64,000 bases of DNA from Lelliottia wanjuensis (GCF_030238365.1 NZ_JASSOT010000064.1:248001-312000), one strand, 5' to 3'; shown: positions 41,956-52,248, counted from the first letter of the stretch. Numbers and translations are program-made. Notes: generated by a model from the sequence alone, not told the origin.

Positions 41956-44754
41956 TTACCAGGTATATTTCACACCCAGATTTGCGCCCCAGTTTTGGTC
42001 AACATCACCGCCACCGAGATAGTTAGCTTCCGTGTAGGTGCTGAAGTTTTTGGTGAAGCTGAACTGAGTGCCCAGGCCTACGCGAACAGCAGAGCCTTTC
42101 ACACCATTGTCGATGCTGTCACCGTTAACGTTCGCATCGTTGCTGGAGTCGTCATAAACGTACGCCAGGGTGAAGTGCGGAGTCAGGGCCTGATCGCCAC
42201 CGTAGTTGAAGGTGTAACCCGCATCAATACCCGTTTCATAACGCATGCTGTCGTATGACTGACCGTCCATACGCATGTCGTTGCTGAGCTGGTAACTGTC
42301 GCCAGACTGGAACAGACCCGACACGGCAGCGTACGGAGTCACATAACCAGAGGTGTTTGGTTTCCAGTCATAACCCAGTTTCAGACCAAAGCCCCAGGCG
42401 TCAGAGGTGGTGTTACCGTCCACGTACTGACCGTTGCTCATGGTTGCGGAGAGATCGTTATTGAAGCGAGTGTAGTTCAAGGAGCCATCAACAAAGACAT
42501 TGTTAGCAAAGTACGCGGATGAGTAGATCATCGCCGTCTGGCTATCCTGATCAACCTGACCAGAGTGATCGCTCACATCGCCTTTTGCGAAGCCTGCCGC
42601 ACCACCGAGGATCCATTTCGCATTGTTACCGTCAATCTGCGTATCCAGACCGACCATCACGCCGTTAACATCCTGATCGTAGTTGATTACGCCGTTATCG
42701 CCGTCGAAGTTGCCACCGAAGTAGCTCACCCATGCGCCGCCTTTATCTGCCAGGCCATGACGGCTGTTGGTCAGACGGTTGCCCACGGCATCCTGCTCCA
42801 GGTTCCAGATATTGGTGTTGGCAGAAGGAATGCTCAGCGCCATGTTGGCGTAGTCAGTCAGCTCTTCCTGATGCAGAACCACGGTGTCGCCCTGCTGCTG
42901 CGCCTGATAGGTATAAGCGCCCAGATCGGCTTTGTTGGCTGCGGTGAAGGTAGCCTGAGTATCGGCATTGTTGTCATAAACGCGAATGACTTCGTTGCCT
43001 TTATAATCAGCAACCTTACCTGCGCCTGTCGCATTATCGATACGCACTTTGTAGTTGCCAGCGACTTCGCCGTTCACCGCCAGGTGACCGTCGGAGTTCA
43101 GCGCAACCACGCCGTAGTCGTATTCAGCTTTGCTCTTATCGTTGGTGGTATTGCGTGCGTTGTTCAGATCGGAGTTCAGCACATAATCACGGCTGGCCAC
43201 GTTCAGCACACCGCCATCGGTCAGCACCATTTTGTGGGTATCCACCTGGCCCAGACCCAGCGCCAGTTCGGCACCGTTATCCACGGTGATGGTGTTGGCG
43301 TAGAGTTCAGCGGTCTCTTCGGTCAGCGCAGCATGGCTGCCACTATCCAGATAGAGGCTGTTTGTTTTCACGATACCGGCATCACCAATGTTCAGTGATG
43401 AGTCGTTGGTCAGCGTGATGCTGTCAGCCTTCAGGCGAGAGCTTTCTACATTGACCTGAGACTGGTTATTTACCGCCAGCTTATCAATGTTGGAGTCATT
43501 ACGCGTGTCCCACTCAGACCCATTGTCTAGCGTGACGTTGAACAGGCCGCTCTGATAAACCTGATTGCTCAGGATATGATCGTTAATAGTACTGTTAAGA
43601 GGATCAGGCCAGATGCTGTTCGGTGACAGAGTCGTCAAGTCAACGCCGGTATAACCGAGACCATACATTTGTTCAGTGGAGATATGTTCAACCTCTGAAA
43701 CTGCTGCCCCCACCCACTTGCTGCCGTTGGTTAAGGTGACATCCAGTTTATCGGTACCATCCCAGCCATTGGTAGTTGGGTTATAGACGCCATCGTCCGT
43801 CGTGTTAGTCGCCGGGTCGCCGTTTACGTAGAAGTTTTTATCGAAGGTGCTCTTAAACAGAATATCGCCGGTAACCGTTGAATGATCAAACGTCGCTGTA
43901 GTTTGCATCGCGTTGTCAAAGCGGTTATCTGGATCGGTTTGAGTTCCTGATGAAACAATTAAAGCCGCATTGTCTTGCGCCGTGGCATTAGTTTCACCGT
44001 AGTCACTCGGCTTCGCGCTTTGGCCATAAAAACCGTCGGTTCCAAGATCGCTATAAGCGCCAGAAGTCAGCACCGAATCTTTAACCACCAGCGTGTCGGT
44101 AAAGACGTGGCTGCTATTGGCAACGCCCACAGTACTGTCATAAGGCGTGTTATCCGGGTAATTATAGCCCTGAGCCAGCGTAATACCCGCTACATGCGAA
44201 TTATTCTGGATAACGATATCGGACTCAGTGTCCAGCGTAATGGCGTTACCCAGCGCGTAGGTATCAATATAATGAGTTTCGGTTTTATCACCATTCACTA
44301 CGTCATAAGCAAAATGCTCATAGGTATCGTTAATGGTGGAATTATCTACCGTCAGGCTGAAACGATCGTATTGCTTGTGGTCAGTACCGTCCGAGTTCTG
44401 AACTTCATTGCAGTAGCCCGGCAGGCACTGGGAAGTGATCATCCCATTGACCTTGCTGTTAGAAATGCTCAGCGCATTCGCACGGCCATTGATTCCATCG
44501 TCCAGGTTGTACGTGGAAATAACACCGTTAACGATCGATTTATTGATAACCGGATAAATGTCGCCATTGTGCGCGCTGCCTGAGTAATCCCAGTCAGCGT
44601 AGCCGTTATACCAGGGGGTTGTAACGGTATTATCGTAACCGTAAGTATTGTACGTGGTGCCGGAAATATCTTTAGCATTAGCCTGAGAAGCGATAGCCAA
44701 CGTGCACGCTAATGCAATTTGAGATACAACGAGTTTCTTTTTCCATGTTTGCAT
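41956..44754 (-). CDS. Autotransporter adhesin-like protein, outer-membrane beta-barrel
   Basis: A 932-residue type Va autotransporter. It has an extended-type signal peptide (MQTWKKKLVVSQIALACTLAIASQANA), a passenger of about 600 residues rich in Asn, Asp, Thr and Ser with repetitive beta-helix strands (VDNSTIND..., VTLTNGSKW..., LDNGSEWDTRND...), an autochaperone-like stretch, and a C-terminal barrel from about residue 660 (WVSYFGGNFDGDNGV) to the terminal aromatic W. It occupies the site of the disrupted yaiT autotransporter of E. coli K-12. The start at 44754 is preceded by GGAGGG. Only two Cys, in a CLPGYC pair. Confidence 0.9.
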   Translation of the reverse strand: MQTWKKKLVVSQIALACTLAIASQANAKDISGTTYNTYGYDNTVTTPWYNGYADWDYSGSAHNGDIYPVINKSIVNGVISTYNLDDGINGRANALSISNSKVNGMITSQCLPGYCNEVQNSDGTDHKQYDRFSLTVDNSTINDTYEHFAYDVVNGDKTETHYIDTYALGNAITLDTESDIVIQNNSHVAGITLAQGYNYPDNTPYDSTVGVANSSHVFTDTLVVKDSVLTSGAYSDLGTDGFYGQSAKPSDYGETNATAQDNAALIVSSGTQTDPDNRFDNAMQTTATFDHSTVTGDILFKSTFDKNFYVNGDPATNTTDDGVYNPTTNGWDGTDKLDVTLTNGSKWVGAAVSEVEHISTEQMYGLGYTGVDLTTLSPNSIWPDPLNSTINDHILSNQVYQSGLFNVTLDNGSEWDTRNDSNIDKLAVNNQSQVNVESSRLKADSITLTNDSSLNIGDAGIVKTNSLYLDSGSHAALTEETAELYANTITVDNGAELALGLGQVDTHKMVLTDGGVLNVASRDYVLNSDLNNARNTTNDKSKAEYDYGVVALNSDGHLAVNGEVAGNYKVRIDNATGAGKVADYKGNEVIRVYDNNADTQATFTAANKADLGAYTYQAQQQGDTVVLHQEELTDYANMALSIPSANTNIWNLEQDAVGNRLTNSRHGLADKGGAWVSYFGGNFDGDNGVINYDQDVNGVMVGLDTQIDGNNAKWILGGAAGFAKGDVSDHSGQVDQDSQTAMIYSSAYFANNVFVDGSLNYTRFNNDLSATMSNGQYVDGNTTSDAWGFGLKLGYDWKPNTSGYVTPYAAVSGLFQSGDSYQLSNDMRMDGQSYDSMRYETGIDAGYTFNYGGDQALTPHFTLAYVYDDSSNDANVNGDSIDNGVKGSAVRVGLGTQFSFTKNFSTYTEANYLGGGDVDQNWGANLGVKYTW

Positions 44755-45216
44755 TGAGTCATCCCTCCTCAGGGACGTAAGCAAGTTTGTCCGTCAAAAC
44801 ACAAGTGCAACAAAATATATTGCGGAGCGAATTATGCAGTCTCCATTCAAAAAGGTTCAATGAATGATTCGATTAAGTCCGTTTCCAGACAATTATGTGC
44901 AATAGCCACTGAAAACATTAATAAATAAGCAAAAGACATTATAATTGCAATGAATCACAGAATGAGAAAACCTTATTAATTAATATATTTCCATGAGATA
45001 TAATACTTTGAAAAATACAACCAGGAGAAACAAGAAACACCATGAATAAATTAATGAAATCGTACGGCTGTCTTTAAATATAAATAGAGCCCCAGCTGCG
45101 ACATTCCGCGGCACAGACTTCATCACCTCTGCCAGCAAAACCACCACTTTCGTAAAACAGCTCAGGGCCATTTCAGGTACAATACTGCCCATTGTTCTCC
45201 AGACATCAGGCATCCC
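44755..45216. other. Non-coding interval between autotransporter and hemB
   Basis: 462 bases of AT-rich sequence with no credible gene. It must hold the divergent promoters. A TACAAT hexamer at 45178-45183, 34 bases before the hemB ATG, is a plausible -10. The AT-rich left two thirds resembles the H-NS-bound upstream regions common for adhesin genes. Confidence 0.5.
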
Positions 45217-46191
45217 ATGACCGATTTAATTGCACGTCCCCGCCGCCTGCGCAAATCCCCTGCGCTGCGCGCTATGTTTGAAGAGACAACACTCAGCTTA
45301 AACGACCTGGTGTTGCCGATTTTTGTGGAAGAAGAGATCGATGACTACAAAGCCATCGACGCCATGCCAGGCGTGATGCGCATTCCGGAAAAACACCTGG
45401 CGCGTGAGATTGAACGCATCGCCAACGCCGGTATCCGCTCGGTGATGACCTTCGGGATCTCGCACCATACGGACGCGACCGGCAGCGACGCTCTGAAAGA
45501 GAACGGTCTGGTCGCGCGCATGTCCCGCATCTGCAAAGAGGCGGTGCCGGAAATGATCGTCATGTCCGACACCTGCTTCTGCGAATACACCTCCCACGGC
45601 CACTGCGGCGTACTGTGCGATCACGGCGTGGATAACGACGCAACCCTGATAAACCTCGGCAAACAGGCAGTGGTTGCCGCCGCAGCCGGCGCCGATTTCA
45701 TCGCGCCATCGGCGGCGATGGACGGGCAAGTGCAGGCGATTCGCCAGGCGCTGGACGCGGCCGGTTTCACCGACACCGCTATCATGTCCTACTCCACCAA
45801 ATTCGCCTCTTCGTTCTATGGCCCGTTCCGCGAAGCCGCAGGCACGGCGCTGAAGGGCGATCGCAAAACCTATCAGATGAACCCGCTCAACCGCCGGGAG
45901 GCGATCCGCGAATCCCTGCTGGACGAAGCCCAGGGCGCCGATTGCCTGATGGTGAAACCTGCCGGGGCGTACCTGGATATCCTGCGCGACATCCGCGAGC
46001 GTACCGAGCTGCCGCTGGGTGCCTACCAGGTGAGCGGTGAGTACGCGATGATCAAATTCGCCGCACAGGCGGGTGCCATTGACGAAGAGAAAGTGATCCT
46101 CGAAAGCCTGGGAGCGATCAAACGCGCCGGTGCGGATCTGATCTTCAGCTACTTCGCACTCGATCTGGCCGAGAAGAAAATCCTGCGTTAA
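45217..46191 (+). CDS. hemB: Porphobilinogen synthase (delta-aminolevulinate dehydratase)
   Basis: Condenses two 5-aminolevulinate molecules in haem synthesis. The 324-residue product has the zinc Cys cluster [15 protein letters not shown], the Schiff-base lysines in [16 protein letters not shown] and [11 protein letters not shown], and [14 protein letters not shown]. Same length as E. coli HemB. Confidence 0.97.
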   Translation: MTDLIARPRRLRKSPALRAMFEETTLSLNDLVLPIFVEEEIDDYKAIDAMPGVMRIPEKHLAREIERIANAGIRSVMTFGISHHTDATGSDALKENGLVARMSRICKEAVPEMIVMSDTCFCEYTSHGHCGVLCDHGVDNDATLINLGKQAVVAAAAGADFIAPSAAMDGQVQAIRQALDAAGFTDTAIMSYSTKFASSFYGPFREAAGTALKGDRKTYQMNPLNRREAIRESLLDEAQGADCLMVKPAGAYLDILRDIRERTELPLGAYQVSGEYAMIKFAAQAGAIDEEKVILESLGAIKRAGADLIFSYFALDLAEKKILR

Positions 46192-46202
46192 TACGCCGGT
46201 GT

Positions 46203-46233
46203 GCCGGGTAGCGGTTTCGCCCTACCCGGCCTG
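46203..46233. repeat. REP-like palindrome
   Basis: GCCGGGTAGCGG...CCTACCCGGCCTGC, a single REP-type unit after hemB. Confidence 0.75.
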
Positions 46234-46322
46234 CATTCCCACCCCACTAAACTTCACCGAACTGCAATACAAACGACATCTGGAACTTCTACTGTCTGGG
46301 CAAGAGGACAGGAGAAACCACT

Positions 46323-48026
46323 ATGTTTAGTCTCGATAGCGTTCTTGATGATCTTTGGCCTCAGGCGAGGCCCGCACCCTGGCAAAAAAGCCTGTTAAAA
46401 CGACTGTTTTACGAAGAAGAGTTTCAGCAGTTCGCCGCAAAAAACCGCCACCTGAAAGGACTCGACATGGTGGAGCAGGTTCTGGAACATCTGGATATTC
46501 TCTGCACCACCTCCGCGCACGATCTCGAACAAATCCCCGAACACGGTCCACTGGTGATTATCGCCAACCACCCCACCGGCACGCTGGATGGCCTGGCACT
46601 GCTGTATGCAGTTTCCCGCGTCCGTCGGGATGTCAAAGTGGTCACCAACCGGATGCTGACGCACCTTGAACCACTCAGCTCACTGTTTATCCCGGTGGAT
46701 AACATGGGTGGTAAAACAGCGAAATCGTCGCTCTTACAGATGGAAAACCACCTGCAAGACGGCGGCGTGCTGATCTTCTTCCCGGCGGGCGAAGTCTCGC
46801 GCCCGACGCGCAAAGGGATCCGCGATAAAAAGTGGCATTCCGGCTTTATCAAACTGGCCAGCAAGCTGCGAGCGCCGCTGCTGCCGGTCCATATTCAGGC
46901 GCACAACAGCCTGCTGTTTTATGCCAGCACGCTGGTCTCGCCGACGCTCTCGATGCTGCTGCTCATGCAGCAGATGTTCCGGCGTCGTCACAGCACCTTG
47001 CCGATCAAAATCGGCCAGCAGATTGCCTTTAGCCACTGGTTTAGCGCCTCCCTTTCGTCGCGTGACATGGCCGAGCGGTGCCGCCAGCACGTGATCCGTC
47101 TTGGCAAGGGATTGCCGGGCCTGTTCAAAACCCAGTGCGCCATCGCCCGTCCGGAAGACAGAGCGACACTGAAACGCGAGCTGGCGCAGACCGAATGCCT
47201 CGGTAAAACCGCTGATGGCAAAGGGATTTATCTGTGGCAACGCAACGGGCAAGAGGATGCGCCGCTTCTGCGCGAGCTGGGACGCTTACGTGAGATCGCC
47301 TTTCGCGCCGTCGATGAGGGGAGCGGCAAACGCCGCGACACCGACGGCTATGACGATGACTATCTGCATCTGATTTTGTGGGATGAAGAGGATCTGGAGA
47401 TCGTCGGCGCTTACCGCTTTATGCCGACCGCCCGACAGATCGAACAGCGCGGGCTGGACGGCCTGTACAGCTATAGCCTCTTCCACTACGACGACAACAT
47501 GCAGGACGTGCTGGAGCACGGCATTGAACTGGGCCGCAGTTTTATTCAGCCGCGCTACTGGGGCCGTCGGGGTCTGGATTATCTCTGGTCCGGGATTGGG
47601 GCGTATCTGGCGCGCTATCCGCAGTATCGCTATCTGTTCGGCCCGGTCTCGATTTCCGGCGGGCTACCTCCCGACGCGCGGGACCTGCTGGTGGCGTTTT
47701 ACCGCCTGTGGTTCCCGGCAAGTCATCCTCTGGCCGCGTCGCGTCAGCCTTATCCGGCGTCGTTACCCGACGTGCTGGCGCAGTTTGGCGGCGTGGATTA
47801 TGTCGAGGATCTGACAAAGCTGAAATCCCTGCTCGGCAATCTGGGCTGCGGCATCCCCCCGCTCTACAAGCAGTATTCCGAACTATGCGAGCCCGGCGGC
47901 GTGCAGTTTATCGATTTCGGCAGCGATCCGGCGTTCAACAACTGCGTGGATGGGCTGGTGCTGGTGGATTTATGCTATCTGAAGGCGAACCGGTATCAGC
48001 GGTATATAGAGGTGCATTTGCGGTGA
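46323..48026 (+). CDS. Two-domain acyltransferase, OlsF-like ornithine lipid synthase candidate
   Basis: A 567-residue fusion. Residues about 60-270 form a PlsC-type lysophospholipid acyltransferase with HxxxxxD at His83-Asp89 (NHPTGTLDG) and the FPAGEVSRP motif. Residues about 300-560 form an OlsB/hemolysin-like GNAT N-acyltransferase (VGAYRFMPT, YSLFHYDDNM, ELGRSFIQPRYWGRRGLDYLW). This order matches OlsF, known from Serratia to make ornithine lipids in one protein (N-terminal O-acylation, C-terminal N-acylation). Substrate identity here is inferred. Strong GGAGAA precedes the ATG. Absent from E. coli K-12 between hemB and tauD. Confidence 0.82.
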   Translation: MFSLDSVLDDLWPQARPAPWQKSLLKRLFYEEEFQQFAAKNRHLKGLDMVEQVLEHLDILCTTSAHDLEQIPEHGPLVIIANHPTGTLDGLALLYAVSRVRRDVKVVTNRMLTHLEPLSSLFIPVDNMGGKTAKSSLLQMENHLQDGGVLIFFPAGEVSRPTRKGIRDKKWHSGFIKLASKLRAPLLPVHIQAHNSLLFYASTLVSPTLSMLLLMQQMFRRRHSTLPIKIGQQIAFSHWFSASLSSRDMAERCRQHVIRLGKGLPGLFKTQCAIARPEDRATLKRELAQTECLGKTADGKGIYLWQRNGQEDAPLLRELGRLREIAFRAVDEGSGKRRDTDGYDDDYLHLILWDEEDLEIVGAYRFMPTARQIEQRGLDGLYSYSLFHYDDNMQDVLEHGIELGRSFIQPRYWGRRGLDYLWSGIGAYLARYPQYRYLFGPVSISGGLPPDARDLLVAFYRLWFPASHPLAASRQPYPASLPDVLAQFGGVDYVEDLTKLKSLLGNLGCGIPPLYKQYSELCEPGGVQFIDFGSDPAFNNCVDGLVLVDLCYLKANRYQRYIEVHLR

Positions 48027-48031
48027 TTTTT

Positions 48032-48101
48032 CGCCCGGTGGCGCTGCGCTTACCGGGCCTACAAAACCGTAGGTCGGGTAAGGCGTAGCCGCCACCCGAC
48101 G
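48032..48101. repeat. Pair of REP palindromes (BIME-like)
   Basis: Two inverted REP units, about 48032-48061 (GCCCGGTGGCGC...ACCGGGCCTAC) and 48069-48101 (GTAGGTCGGGTAAGGCG...CCACCCGAC), between the convergent acyltransferase and tauD genes. Confidence 0.82.
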
Positions 48102-48104
48102 CCC

Positions 48105-48956
48105 TTACCCCGCACGATAAAACGGCTTATCCCCCAAAATCGTCGCCCGCTGCATAATCCTGCGCTGCGGCAGGTAATCCGCATTGGCGTAATGCTGCGT
48201 CACGCGGTTATCCCAGATCGCCAGATCGTTTTGCTGCCAGCGCCAGCGCACCTGGAACTCCGGTTTCGTGATATGCGCAAACAGGAACCCTAACAGCGCC
48301 TCGCTCTCTTTCTCGGCCAGATCCACAATCCGCGTGGTAAATCCTTCGTTGACGAACAGCGCCTGTTTGCCCGTCACCGGATGGGTGCGCACCACCGGAT
48401 GCAGCAGCGGCGGGTGTTTCGCCACCGCCTCCTGCCAGCGCTGATGCTCTTCCTCGCTTTTGCGGTACTTATATTCCTGGAAAGATTTCTTGAAATCGTG
48501 CTCCGCGCGCAAACCGCTCAGCAGCTGTTTAAGCGGGGCTGACAGCGCATCAAACGCCGCAATCCCGCTGGTCCACAGCGTATCGCCCCCGGTATCCGGC
48601 AGCAGCTTGGCCGCCAGAATCGCGCCTGCGGGCGGCGTCTCGATAAAGGTCACATCGGTGTGCCAGTTGTCGTTATCCGGCGGATTATCGTTGTGGGTAT
48701 CCAGCACGATAATCTCCTCCACCCCTTCGGCATGCGGATAGACCGGGTGAATGTGCAGATCGCCAAAACGCAGCGCCAGGGCGCGTTGCTGGTGCGGCGT
48801 CACCGCCTGCTCGCGCAGGAACACCACCTGATGGCGCAGCACCGCGTGATACAGCTGCTCAAACTGGTTGTCACTCAGCGGGCGCGTCACGTCGAGGCCC
48901 GAAATTTGCGCGCCAATGTACGGCCCCAGCGGGGTAATGGTCAGACGTTCACTCAT
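48105..48956 (-). CDS. tauD: Taurine dioxygenase
   Basis: Fe(II)/2-oxoglutarate enzyme releasing sulfite from taurine. The 283-residue product has the metal motif HxD in NWHTDVTF (His99, Asp101 by E. coli numbering) and the distal His in NRVTQHYANAD, with Arg nearby for 2-oxoglutarate (QRRIMQRATI). Last gene of tauABCD; its start overlaps the tauC stop by four bases. Confidence 0.97.
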   Translation of the reverse strand: MSERLTITPLGPYIGAQISGLDVTRPLSDNQFEQLYHAVLRHQVVFLREQAVTPHQQRALALRFGDLHIHPVYPHAEGVEEIIVLDTHNDNPPDNDNWHTDVTFIETPPAGAILAAKLLPDTGGDTLWTSGIAAFDALSAPLKQLLSGLRAEHDFKKSFQEYKYRKSEEEHQRWQEAVAKHPPLLHPVVRTHPVTGKQALFVNEGFTTRIVDLAEKESEALLGFLFAHITKPEFQVRWRWQQNDLAIWDNRVTQHYANADYLPQRRIMQRATILGDKPFYRAG

Positions 48957-49780
48957 TGTATCTCTCCATGCCAGGGCGTCAGGCGGCGCTGTAACGCGCG
49001 CAGCCCCAGTTCTAAACTAAAGGCAATCACGGCGATCACCGCGATCCCTGCCAGCACCACATCCGTCGCCAGAAATTCGCCTGCCGACTGCACCATAAAT
49101 CCAAGCCCGCGCGTGGCGGCAATCAGCTCCGCCGCCACCAGCGTCGACCAGCCCACGCCTAAACCAATGCGCAAACCGGTTAAAATCTCCGGCAGCGCGC
49201 CGGGTAAAATCACAAACCACAGCACCTGTGCGCGGCTGGCGCCAAGCGACTGCGCCGCGCGGATCCGCACCTGCTGGGCGCTCTTCACCCCGGCCAACGC
49301 CGACATGGCGACAGGGGCAAAAATCGCCAGATAGATCAGTAAGATCTTCGAGGTCTCCCCGATGCCAAACCAGATCACCATCAGCGGCAGATAGGCCAGC
49401 GGCGGTACCGGGCGGTAAAGCTCAATCAGCGGATCGAGGATGCCGCGCACCGTCGGGCTGAGCCCCATCGCAATCCCCACCGGGATACCGATGCTCACCG
49501 CCGCCAGCAGCGCCACCAGAATGCGCCCCAGGCTCGCCGCCAGATGCTGCCATAAGGTCGCATCCATAAAGCCCTGCGGCCCGGCGATGGAGATCAGTTT
49601 TGTCAGCACCTGAGCAGGCGGCGGCAGAAACAGCGGGCTGACCCACTGCTGCGCCGCGACGGCCCACCAGATCGCCAGCAGCACCAGCAGCGTGCCTGCG
49701 CTCAGGGTAATCTGACGAGAAAATGGCCAGCGGAAGGTGAAACGTTTTCCGGCCCGTTTTTCGCTAAAGACGATGCTCAT
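48953..49780 (-). CDS. tauC: Taurine ABC transporter permease
   Basis: The 275-residue inner-membrane protein has about six spans and the EAA loop motif [30 protein letters not shown] that docks on the ATPase. It overlaps both tauB and tauD by four bases, so translation is coupled. Confidence 0.96.
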   Translation of the reverse strand: MSIVFSEKRAGKRFTFRWPFSRQITLSAGTLLVLLAIWWAVAAQQWVSPLFLPPPAQVLTKLISIAGPQGFMDATLWQHLAASLGRILVALLAAVSIGIPVGIAMGLSPTVRGILDPLIELYRPVPPLAYLPLMVIWFGIGETSKILLIYLAIFAPVAMSALAGVKSAQQVRIRAAQSLGASRAQVLWFVILPGALPEILTGLRIGLGVGWSTLVAAELIAATRGLGFMVQSAGEFLATDVVLAGIAVIAVIAFSLELGLRALQRRLTPWHGEIQ

Positions 49781-50544
49781 GAGAACGCCTCCCGCTGCTC
49801 AAACACCCGGCTCAACACATATTCGCGCTGAGCGATAAACTGCGGATCGGATTTGATGCTGCGCACCGGCTCTCCTGCGACAAAGCGACGGGCAAAGTCC
49901 AGCGGCAGGCGCTCCAGCACCCGGCCCGGCCCCGGCGAAAGCAGCACCAGCTCGGTCGCCATAAACACGGCTTCTTCGATGTCATGGGTTATCAGCAGCA
50001 CCTGCTTGCCGGTCTCGTGCCACAGGCGCAGGAGCAGGGTTTGCATCTGTTCGCGAGTGAAGGCGTCCAGCGCGCCGAAAGGTTCATCCAGCAGCAACAG
50101 CTGAGGGTTGGCCGCCAGCGCACGAGCAATCCCCACGCGCTGACGCTGCCCGCCTGAGAGCTGCCAGATGAAGCGTTTTTCCGCCCCTTCCAGCCCCACT
50201 TTTTTCAGCATCTGGCGCGCCGTTTCAAGGCGCTGCGCGCGCTCGGTCCCCGCCAGTTGCAGACCGAAAGCGACGTTCTCCTGCACGTTGCGCCAGGGCA
50301 GTAACCCTTCGCTCTGGAAGACCACGCCGCGCTCCGCTCCGGGGCCTTCCACCCGTTTACCTTCCAGATGAATGGTGCCGTGCTGATACGGAACAAACCC
50401 GGCGATCAGATTAAGCAGCGTGGTTTTCCCGCAGCCGGACGGCCCAAGCACCACCAGCAGCTCTCCGCTGTCCAGCGTCAGATTGATATCCTCCAGCGCG
50501 GGTTTCCCGCCGTAGCTGGCGGACAGGTTTGTTATTTGCAGCAT
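49777..50544 (-). CDS. tauB: Taurine ABC transporter ATP-binding protein
   Basis: A 255-residue ABC ATPase: Walker [14 protein letters not shown], signature [15 protein letters not shown], Walker [13 protein letters not shown] and switch His in [14 protein letters not shown] directly precedes the ATG; 50544 gives the E. coli length. It is 12 bases from tauA. Confidence 0.96.
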   Translation of the reverse strand: MLQITNLSASYGGKPALEDINLTLDSGELLVVLGPSGCGKTTLLNLIAGFVPYQHGTIHLEGKRVEGPGAERGVVFQSEGLLPWRNVQENVAFGLQLAGTERAQRLETARQMLKKVGLEGAEKRFIWQLSGGQRQRVGIARALAANPQLLLLDEPFGALDAFTREQMQTLLLRLWHETGKQVLLITHDIEEAVFMATELVLLSPGPGRVLERLPLDFARRFVAGEPVRSIKSDPQFIAQREYVLSRVFEQREAFS

Positions 50545-50556
50545 CACGGCCTCCCG

Positions 50557-51519
50557 TTACTTCACAAAGCGATCGGTCACGAACTGGCTGTAATCCGCCG
50601 CTACCGCAGGCACTTTGCCCTGTTCTTTCAGGAACCCGGCAGTGTCGACAATCGCCTTATTCACCGGGCCAGACAGCTGCTGCACCTGTTGCGCAGGCGT
50701 CAGGTAGGTATTGCCTTTCACCAGCCCCGGCACGTCGGATTCAGGGACGCCGCTCAGGCGCGAGAGTTTTTCCAGATTCGCCGGCTGTTTCAGCCATTCG
50801 TCCGGATTTTCGATGTACGGCTGCTGGGCGTCGATGGCGCTTTTGGCGAAGGCTTTCACCACTTCAGGATGCTTCTCGGCAAAGTCCTTGCGAACCACCC
50901 AGACGTCCAGCGTCGGCGCGCCCCACTGGCCCACTTTTTCCGAGTCGGTCAGCACGGTGCCGTCTTTTTCCAGTTCGTTCACTGCCGGAGCCCAGACGTA
51001 GGCCCCGTCGATATCCCCGCGCTGCCAGGCGGCGATAATCGCCGGTGGCTGCAGGTTCAGAATCTGCACCTGACCGGGTTTGATCCCCCAGTGTTTGAGG
51101 GCCGCCAGCAGGCTGTAATGGGTGGTGGAGATAAAGGGCACCGCGATGCGCTTGCCGATCAGATCTTCCGGTTTGGTGATGTTTTTCTTCACCACCAGCG
51201 CTTCGGAGTTCCCGAGCTGCGAGGCGAGAAGGAAGACTTCAATCGGCACCTGCTGGCTGGCCGCTACCGCCAGCGGGCTTGAGCCGAGGTTGCCGATCTG
51301 CACATCGCCCGATGCCAGTGCCCGGACGATGCTCGCGCCGCTGTCGAACTTGCGCCAGTCAACTTTTGCGCCGCTCTCTTTGGCAAAGGTGTTGTCCGCC
51401 TGCGCGACTTTCGCCGGTTCCGCGGAGGTTTGATACGCGACGGTCACATCGACCGCCTGCGCCTGAAATGCCCACAGCGCCAGTGCGCCGAGTAAGGTAA
51501 TACGCGATGAAATTGCCAT
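50557..51519 (-). CDS. tauA: Taurine ABC transporter substrate-binding protein
   Basis: Periplasmic taurine receptor. The 320-residue product has a signal peptide (about 1-22, ending AFQAQA) and an SsuA/TauA-type body (VDVTVAYQTSAEPAKVAQAD ... KIDWRKFDSGASIVRALASGDVQIGNLGSSPLAVAA-type block). First gene of the operon; sulfate-starvation control by Cbl/CysB is known for the family but was not resolved in this sequence. Confidence 0.96.
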   Translation of the reverse strand: MAISSRITLLGALALWAFQAQAVDVTVAYQTSAEPAKVAQADNTFAKESGAKVDWRKFDSGASIVRALASGDVQIGNLGSSPLAVAASQQVPIEVFLLASQLGNSEALVVKKNITKPEDLIGKRIAVPFISTTHYSLLAALKHWGIKPGQVQILNLQPPAIIAAWQRGDIDGAYVWAPAVNELEKDGTVLTDSEKVGQWGAPTLDVWVVRKDFAEKHPEVVKAFAKSAIDAQQPYIENPDEWLKQPANLEKLSRLSGVPESDVPGLVKGNTYLTPAQQVQQLSGPVNKAIVDTAGFLKEQGKVPAVAADYSQFVTDRFVK

Positions 51520-51657
51520 AGTGTCTGCTCCCCTCTTGTTATGGGAGCAGTATTTCTGGCGCAGGAATTTTGATAAAGGAATAAAAAAGAATCTTTCATT
51601 CCAAACAGTTTTTAGATAAAGAAGTGCAAAGCAAAGTGAAAAAACGGATAACCCGAT

Positions 51658-52248
51658 TTATCCGCGCAGCCAGGTGGTGGGGAGAAGGTATTCCCGGTTA
51701 AGCAGGTCGTGGCGAAACACATACAGGCAGACCATATAGAAGTGTTTGGCATTTAACCTCTGGCACATTTTGTCGCGTAATTTATAGACCTGCTTATAAG
51801 AGCAACACAGCCGTTGGGCGATCTCCTCAACGTCTATATCTGCCAGTAAGCTCCTGATTAACGTCGTCTCGCGCTCATTGATTTCAACATAAATTTTCCG
51901 CTGCCATTTATCGGCAGAAAACGTTTCAAGCTCGCTCAAAATGTCGCAGGCGATCTGTTCCCCGGGGGATTTCATATCGACGGCGTTATGTCGTCTTGGC
52001 ATGGGCGATACCTGACAGGTTTCGCTCTCCATTTTCAGGACCAGCGCTTTGGTTTTATCGAACAGGGCGGATAACCATACATAAACATCTTCGAGATAAC
52101 GTAAAGAAACCCGGCTATCTATTAACACCAAACATTCGCTGGCATGTTCTTTGGAATAGATAATCTCCTGCAAACGACGAACCGGCAGGAATTGCTTTAT
52201 TCCATTATACAAATAGTTATCTTTTGTTACTAACACCATAGAAGACAT
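51658..52248 (-). CDS. LuxR-type transcriptional regulator next to the fimbrial cluster
   Basis: A 196-residue protein with a short receiver-like N-terminus (MVLVTKDNYLYNGIKQFLP ... CLVLIDSRVSL) and a C-terminal LuxR helix-turn-helix (EINERETTLIRSLLADIDVEEIAQRLCCSYKQVYKLRDKMCQRL). The acidic pocket of a true receiver is not evident, so phosphorylation is doubtful. Size and layout resemble fimbrial regulators such as MrkI. It is 114 bases beyond the partner protein of the ToxR-like pair, on the same strand, with a hairpin between, and 138 bases from tauA. A role in fimbrial control is inferred from position. Confidence 0.82.
   Translation of the reverse strand: MSSMVLVTKDNYLYNGIKQFLPVRRLQEIIYSKEHASECLVLIDSRVSLRYLEDVYVWLSALFDKTKALVLKMESETCQVSPMPRRHNAVDMKSPGEQIACDILSELETFSADKWQRKIYVEINERETTLIRSLLADIDVEEIAQRLCCSYKQVYKLRDKMCQRLNAKHFYMVCLYVFRHDLLNREYLLPTTWLRG

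Noticed and set aside
44980-45213. 77-codon minus-strand frame upstream of hemB
   Set aside because: It covers the hemB promoter region, lacks conservation that I can recognise and has no ribosome binding site of note.
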